A stretch of DNA of 64,000 bases from Atrichornis clamosus (Eukaryota > Chordata > Aves > Passeriformes > Menuridae), in contig WBMZ01011776.1 in assembly GCA_013400975.1 (NCBI GenBank), positions 94,348-158,347 of the forward strand, given 5' to 3'. A model generated the notes under the pieces. The model saw only the letters and a program-made list of their open reading frames with translations, was not told the DNA's origin and did not search any database. Shown here in pieces: positions 60,301 through 64,000 of this stretch; the stretch's first letter is position 1, and each line of letters starts with the position of its first letter. Position numbers and translations under genes: made by a program.

Positions 60301-62867
60301 CAGCCGAGCTCACCTCAGGCCTGCTGATGCTCTAATCCAGTGTTCCCCTGATGCTCTAGACCAGTCCTCACTGGCCAGAGGCTGATGTGTTCCAGCTGTG
60401 CTGCACAGTCTGGAGCCAGTTTAGCCAAGCTGGGACTGGGGGAGTCAGAGGAATCTGTCTGGGGCAGTGCAGCATCATTTCAGCTCGTTCACCCTGTTGT
60501 AATGAGGGACAGGAAATGTCTCTTTAGAGCTGCAATTCAATTACCCTCCAAACAAGGCTGCCCCGACAGGCCCTGGAGCCCAGCACAGCTCTCCATGGCT
60601 CCTCTCTGATGCCCTTATGGCAGTGCCCTGCTCTTAATAATGAACAACTGCTGATGCCCTTCTCCTGAAGAGCTCTCCTGAGCAGCAGAACTCCCTTTCT
60701 CCTGCAAACCCCCAGGTCCTGCATTCCCAGAGTTCTACAACGAACCCAGCAGCTTCAGGACACGCTGAGGGAAACCCAAGGTTTGGGAATCTTCCTAGAA
60801 TATGAGAAAGCCATAAGCAGCCGGTGTCACCCCTGATGAAAGCAGCAGCACAAAACGTGTCCTGTCCTCCTGTGGGAAGCACAAACCCGTGAAGAAATGC
60901 AAAGCTGAATAAGTGAGGGAGCCCAGGGTGATGAAACCAAGAACTTGTGGCTCTGCAAAGCCTCTGCCACCTTTGCACGAGGCACAGAGGTCATGAATCG
61001 TCCTGACAGCTCTGAGGCCTCTGGGGTATCTTCCGCAGCTTCTCTGCCAACAACAGCTGGGCCCCAAAGAGCTGCCAACAGCGTCACCTGGCCGGGGCAG
61101 GTGGTTACTGACCCTGAACCAGGCATTTGCAAACCTTGTGTCCCTCAGGGAGATGCCACAACTGTGCCCCTGCCAGAGTGCACCAAAGTCAGGGCCACAC
61201 AGCCAGGCCACGAGGCTTTTGCACAGGGGATTTTATTCAAAATGTAGATTGCAAATAAATTTAGAAGCAGGCACAGGCAAGGCTCCCATGGAAACAGCAC
61301 AAAAAGCCAGCTGTGGTTTGGATGAGTTGAGTCTTGGCAGTCTTGACTAATCCCTTAAGTGCCATCCAATTACTGCAAATGTGTTTGGCATCTGCTGCAG
61401 GGATTGCAAAGAATTAAATGGTCGATGGCACTCACCGGAAATTACAAGTCACAGAACTCTGTAATGCATTTAAGAAAAAACATCTAAAAAGGAAAATAAC
61501 ATTACCCACTGCAACAGCTGACCTCCTTGAGAGCCATAAGGGACAACAAAAGGGATCCAAGTAATGAAGGAAACTTAATTCAGAGAAGAAACTAGAAAAA
61601 CAAAGGAGAGAAGGATTGTTTGTTAGTTTTGCACCAGGCAATATTGGTTAAGCCAAAGGAGACAGGAACTCTTTTGTCTCCTGAAGGTCTGAATGAGAAA
61701 TCTTTGTTTAATCTACTGCTGTCTATAAACACACATTAGATCAGTGGGGTTTATGATCAACCAAACATGACAGAAATAAATAAAACAACCACGCAAATAG
61801 GGACAGAGAGAGGGACACTGCCAAGTGCCCATCCTTGACTTCCTTTGGAATCCACAAACACCCAAGGGGGCCTGAGATCATTTCACTGCTCAAGAAAAAC
61901 ACAGGGTCTGCCCAGTCATCTTCTTTCCCCAAACTCTCCAAATGGGAATTACTGATAACCTGTAGCTGATAAGTCACCAGGGTCAATCTCTCGGGTTAAA
62001 GAAGTGCCTGTGCCCACTAGGGAAAGGGGAGTATTCATGTGGAAATCCCTGAAAGAACAGGAGGCCTCTGCTGCAGCTGCATCAATACAAGAGTTCCATA
62101 TAGAACCCTAAAAACCTTCTGCTCTGCAGTAGCAAATGTTCTCCCTCTGCTTCTGTCCTACAGTCAAAACCTGATTTCACTAAATTCAGTGGCAGAACAA
62201 AAGGTCCAGATTTTAACTCTGGGATTCAACTGCTTCTCTAGATTCAGCAAAACCATCTGAATTTCTCACAGTTCCTGCCCCCAGGGAAGGACCAAGCTGC
62301 TTGTGTGATGCTCACACCACCGTTATGATTCTCTCCTTTCAGGCCCAGGTAGGGTTCTCTGTTGAAGGTGATTTTCCCAGGGACCAGCAGAACTGTTCTG
62401 CTTTTTAAGAACAACGGAAAAAGAAATAAAAGGAACAAAAAACATCAGCAGCTTTTCAGCATCCCCTCACTGAGAGTGTAAGAACCACCCAGTCCTGTGC
62501 TGCCACCAAGCTGTGTCCCGTGTCCATAACCTGAGTTACAGCTGTGGCACTCTCGGGAGTGAGGAAAGCCTGCAGGGCTCTAAGAGTCATCCCACAAGGA
62601 GCGATTCCTGGATTAAGCAGGAGAGCTGCAGCATCTCTCCTAAGCTCTGAGTGCCTCCCGGGAGACACCGGCATGAATAAAACATCCCTCTTGCTCTGCG
62701 GACTCAGGAAATAGCACCACACGTGGCAAAGCAGCGCCTCCACTGCTGCAGAGCACACCCTGACCCCGGGAACGGCAGCTGAACGCGGCCCTCAGAGTCT
62801 GCCTGGGGTGGGATACACTTAAAATACATTTTTACACACATATAGAATACATGTATATATGTATATA
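57331..62867. other. P2RX5-HASPIN intergenic region, no gene recognised
   Basis: About 5.5 kb with no exon series. In mammals ITGAE occupies this position and surrounds HASPIN; I saw no integrin cytoplasmic GFFKR exon or other integrin motif here. Open frames such as 60795-61211 (minus) lack recognisable domains. Repeat-derived sequence may be present but too diverged to name. Confidence 0.55.
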
Positions 62868-63065
62868 CAGAATCATAGAACGTTGGGTTGGAAGGGACCT
62901 TAAAGACCATCTATTCCCAACCTCTCCTGCCATGGGCAGGGACACTTCCCACTGCACCAGGATGCTCAAGGCTTTATCCAGCCCGGCTTTGAACACTGCC
63001 AGGGTTGGGGCATCCACGGCCTCCCTGGGCAACGCGTGCCAGAGTCCCAGCAGCCACACAGTAAG
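62868..63065 (-). mobile_element. CR1 LINE 3' fragment
   Basis: Clear reverse-orientation CR1 end: AGAATCATAGAACG, then GGTTGGAAGGGACCTTAAAG, CTGCCATGGGCAGGGACAC and a truncated CACACAGTAA end. About 200 bp, one of the best-preserved copies in the window. Confidence 0.92.
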
Positions 63066-63324
63066 GTGACACGTGTGTCCTATAAAACAGGTAAAAAACA
63101 CATGCATTCCATGTGCAGCAGTAGAATTCAGATGTATTAATTAATTAATACAATGAATTAATATTAATTAAACAAACCAATTAAGTCTGCCGTCACAGTG
63201 ACGCGTTTTTGAGAATCTGGACGGAGCAGCGCTGGTACCGCCCGTCCTGGAGGTTCTGAAACACAACGGAGCCGGTGCCAGCACCGCCGGGACACCCCGG
63301 GATACCGGGAGCGGCACCGGGAGA

Positions 63325-63412
63325 GCGCGTCCAGGGCGTGGCCGGAAGGGCGTATCCGGAAATGCGCGTCCGGAAGGGCGTGCCCGGAGGGGCGTGCCCG
63401 GAGGGGCGTGTC
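63325..63412 (+). repeat. Short GC minisatellite in the HASPIN promoter
   Basis: About seven imperfect 10-16 bp units of the type GGGCGTGCCCGGAG. Two adjacent 14-bp units are identical. Three units contain CCGGAA, the core of ETS-family sites. Confidence 0.75.
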
Positions 63413-63441
63413 CTCCCCGCCGCCCCGCCCCTCCCTCCCGC

Positions 63442-63461
63442 TCTCGCGAGCTCTCGCGATA
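63442..63461 (+). promoter_or_regulatory. HASPIN: Two CGCG elements (TCTCGCGAGA type)
   Basis: TCTCGCGAGC at 63442-63451 and TCTCGCGATA at 63452-63461. Each differs by one base from the palindromic TCTCGCGAGA element known from CpG-island promoters and bound by BANP. They lie about 60-75 bp before the HASPIN start codon. Confidence 0.6.
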
Positions 63462-63465
63462 CCCG

Positions 63466-63471
63466 TTTGAA
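63466..63471 (+). promoter_or_regulatory. HASPIN: CHR-like element TTTGAA
   Basis: TTTGAA in CCCGTTTGAACGGG context, about 50 bp before the start codon. This hexamer is the cell-cycle genes homology region bound by MuvB/DREAM complexes at G2/M promoters, which fits a mitotic kinase. A hexamer alone is weak evidence. Confidence 0.45.
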
Positions 63472-63517
63472 CGGGCGGCGGGCGGGCTCCCCTCGGAGGG
63501 CTCGGTCCGGCCCTGCC

Positions 63518-64000
63518 ATGCCGCTGCAGCCGCGGCTGCTCCGCACGTATTCGCGGCGCGCCGGGTACCTGCGCTCGCTGCCGCCGCCCGAGCGCTGGAT
63601 CTCGCCGCCGCAGGACCGCAAGCGGTTCTTCAGCTCCACCTCGGCCGCCTCCAGCACCGCCTCGGCCGCCTCCAGCGCCCTCTCCTCCTCCAGCGCCGTC
63701 TGCACGCCCTCGGACGACCCCGACTTCTCGCCGCCCGGCAAGCGCCGCCCGCAGGCCGTGGGTAAGCGGCCCGCCCGGGCCAGGCGGCTGCGGACCCGCA
63801 AGAAGGAGAACCAGGGGCCGGCCGGGAAGGAGAACCGGGGGCCGGAGACCCGGGGCAAGGAGAACCGGGAACCGGCGGGGCAGGAGAGCCGGGGCCGGGG
63901 AAAAGAGACCCGGGGCCAAGGGAAAGAGACCCGGGGCCGGGGCCAGGAGACCCGGGGGTCGCCGCCGTCCCTCTCCTCGCCCTCCCCGTCCCCGTCCCCG
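63518..64000 (+). CDS. HASPIN: HASPIN (GSG2), histone H3 Thr3 kinase, N-terminal part only
   Basis: Mitotic chromatin kinase that phosphorylates H3 Thr3 and so recruits the chromosomal passenger complex to centromeres. Only the first 161 codons are in the window and the frame runs off the right edge, so the C-terminal kinase domain is not visible. Identification rests on the N-terminus: LLRTYSRR, WISPPQDRKRFFSS and SDDPDF resemble human haspin RTY, WFPPQDRRRFFNSS and DDPDF in the same order, followed by a basic patch; synteny agrees. ATG 63518 is the first in frame in a CpG island. Residues 95-147 form a repeat rich in K/Q-E-N/T-R-G with KEN at 96-98, 104-106 and 114-116, then a Ser-Pro tract. 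Caution: a strong donor-like GGTAAGC lies at 63761. Mammalian HASPIN is intronless, but if the bird gene has an intron here the repeat would be noncoding. Confidence 0.85.
   Translation, partial: MPLQPRLLRTYSRRAGYLRSLPPPERWISPPQDRKRFFSSTSAASSTASAASSALSSSSAVCTPSDDPDFSPPGKRRPQAVGKRPARARRLRTRKKENQGPAGKENRGPETRGKENREPAGQESRGRGKETRGQGKETRGRGQETRGSPPSLSSPSPSPSP

Noticed and set aside
63164..63919. 251-codon minus-strand frame at the right end
   Set aside because: It is the antisense shadow of the HASPIN N-terminus and its promoter. It is Arg/Gly/Pro-rich with no domain.

Overview
The window is a piece of a bird nuclear genome. The evidence is intron-rich genes with GT/AG junctions, CpG-island promoters, truncated CR1 retrotransposon tails (the dominant avian LINE), and proteins closest to avian orthologues. 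The gene order matches the vertebrate block TRPV1 - SHPK - CTNS - TAX1BP3 - EMC6 - P2RX5 - HASPIN (human 17p13.2). All exon boundaries below were built by hand from splice signals, reading frame and family knowledge. Nothing was searched or aligned by computer.

Layout. 1-9669: no gene recognised; TRPV3, expected next in other vertebrates, was not found. 9804-18265 (-): TRPV1, 15 coding exons, 841 codons, intact. 18266-23226: noncoding, with a CR1 tail and a 23-base assembly gap in a TA repeat. 23755-31935 (-): SHPK, 7 exons, 479 codons. 31936-32848: CpG-rich divergent SHPK/CTNS promoter with ZNF143-like sites. 32849-38974 (+): CTNS, 10 coding exons, 367 codons. 41316-44023 (-): TAX1BP3, 4 exons, 124 codons; its first exon lies in a threefold 64-bp tandem repeat. 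44463-44795 (+): EMC6, one coding exon, 110 codons. 47373-56085 (-): P2RX5, 12 exons, 402 codons, followed upstream by a stray copy of its own last intron. 57331-62867: no gene recognised. 63518-end (+): the 5' part of HASPIN.

The neighbours do not form a pathway. TRPV1 and P2RX5 are plasma-membrane cation channels, SHPK is a sugar kinase feeding the pentose phosphate pathway, CTNS is the lysosomal cystine exporter, TAX1BP3 is a one-domain PDZ protein, EMC6 is part of an ER membrane-protein insertase, and HASPIN is the mitotic histone H3 Thr3 kinase. Two pairs are divergent and probably share promoters (SHPK/CTNS and TAX1BP3/EMC6). Two pairs converge (CTNS/TAX1BP3 and EMC6/P2RX5).

The most unusual structures are: (1) three tandem copies of the TAX1BP3 start exon with its splice donor; (2) a 284-bp perfectly identical tract shared by the last P2RX5 intron and a copy 9.5 kb away, with diverged homologous flanks, which looks like gene conversion; (3) an altered C-terminal lysosomal sorting signal in cystinosin; (4) three KEN motifs in a repeat near the HASPIN N-terminus. 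No wholly new multi-gene system was seen.
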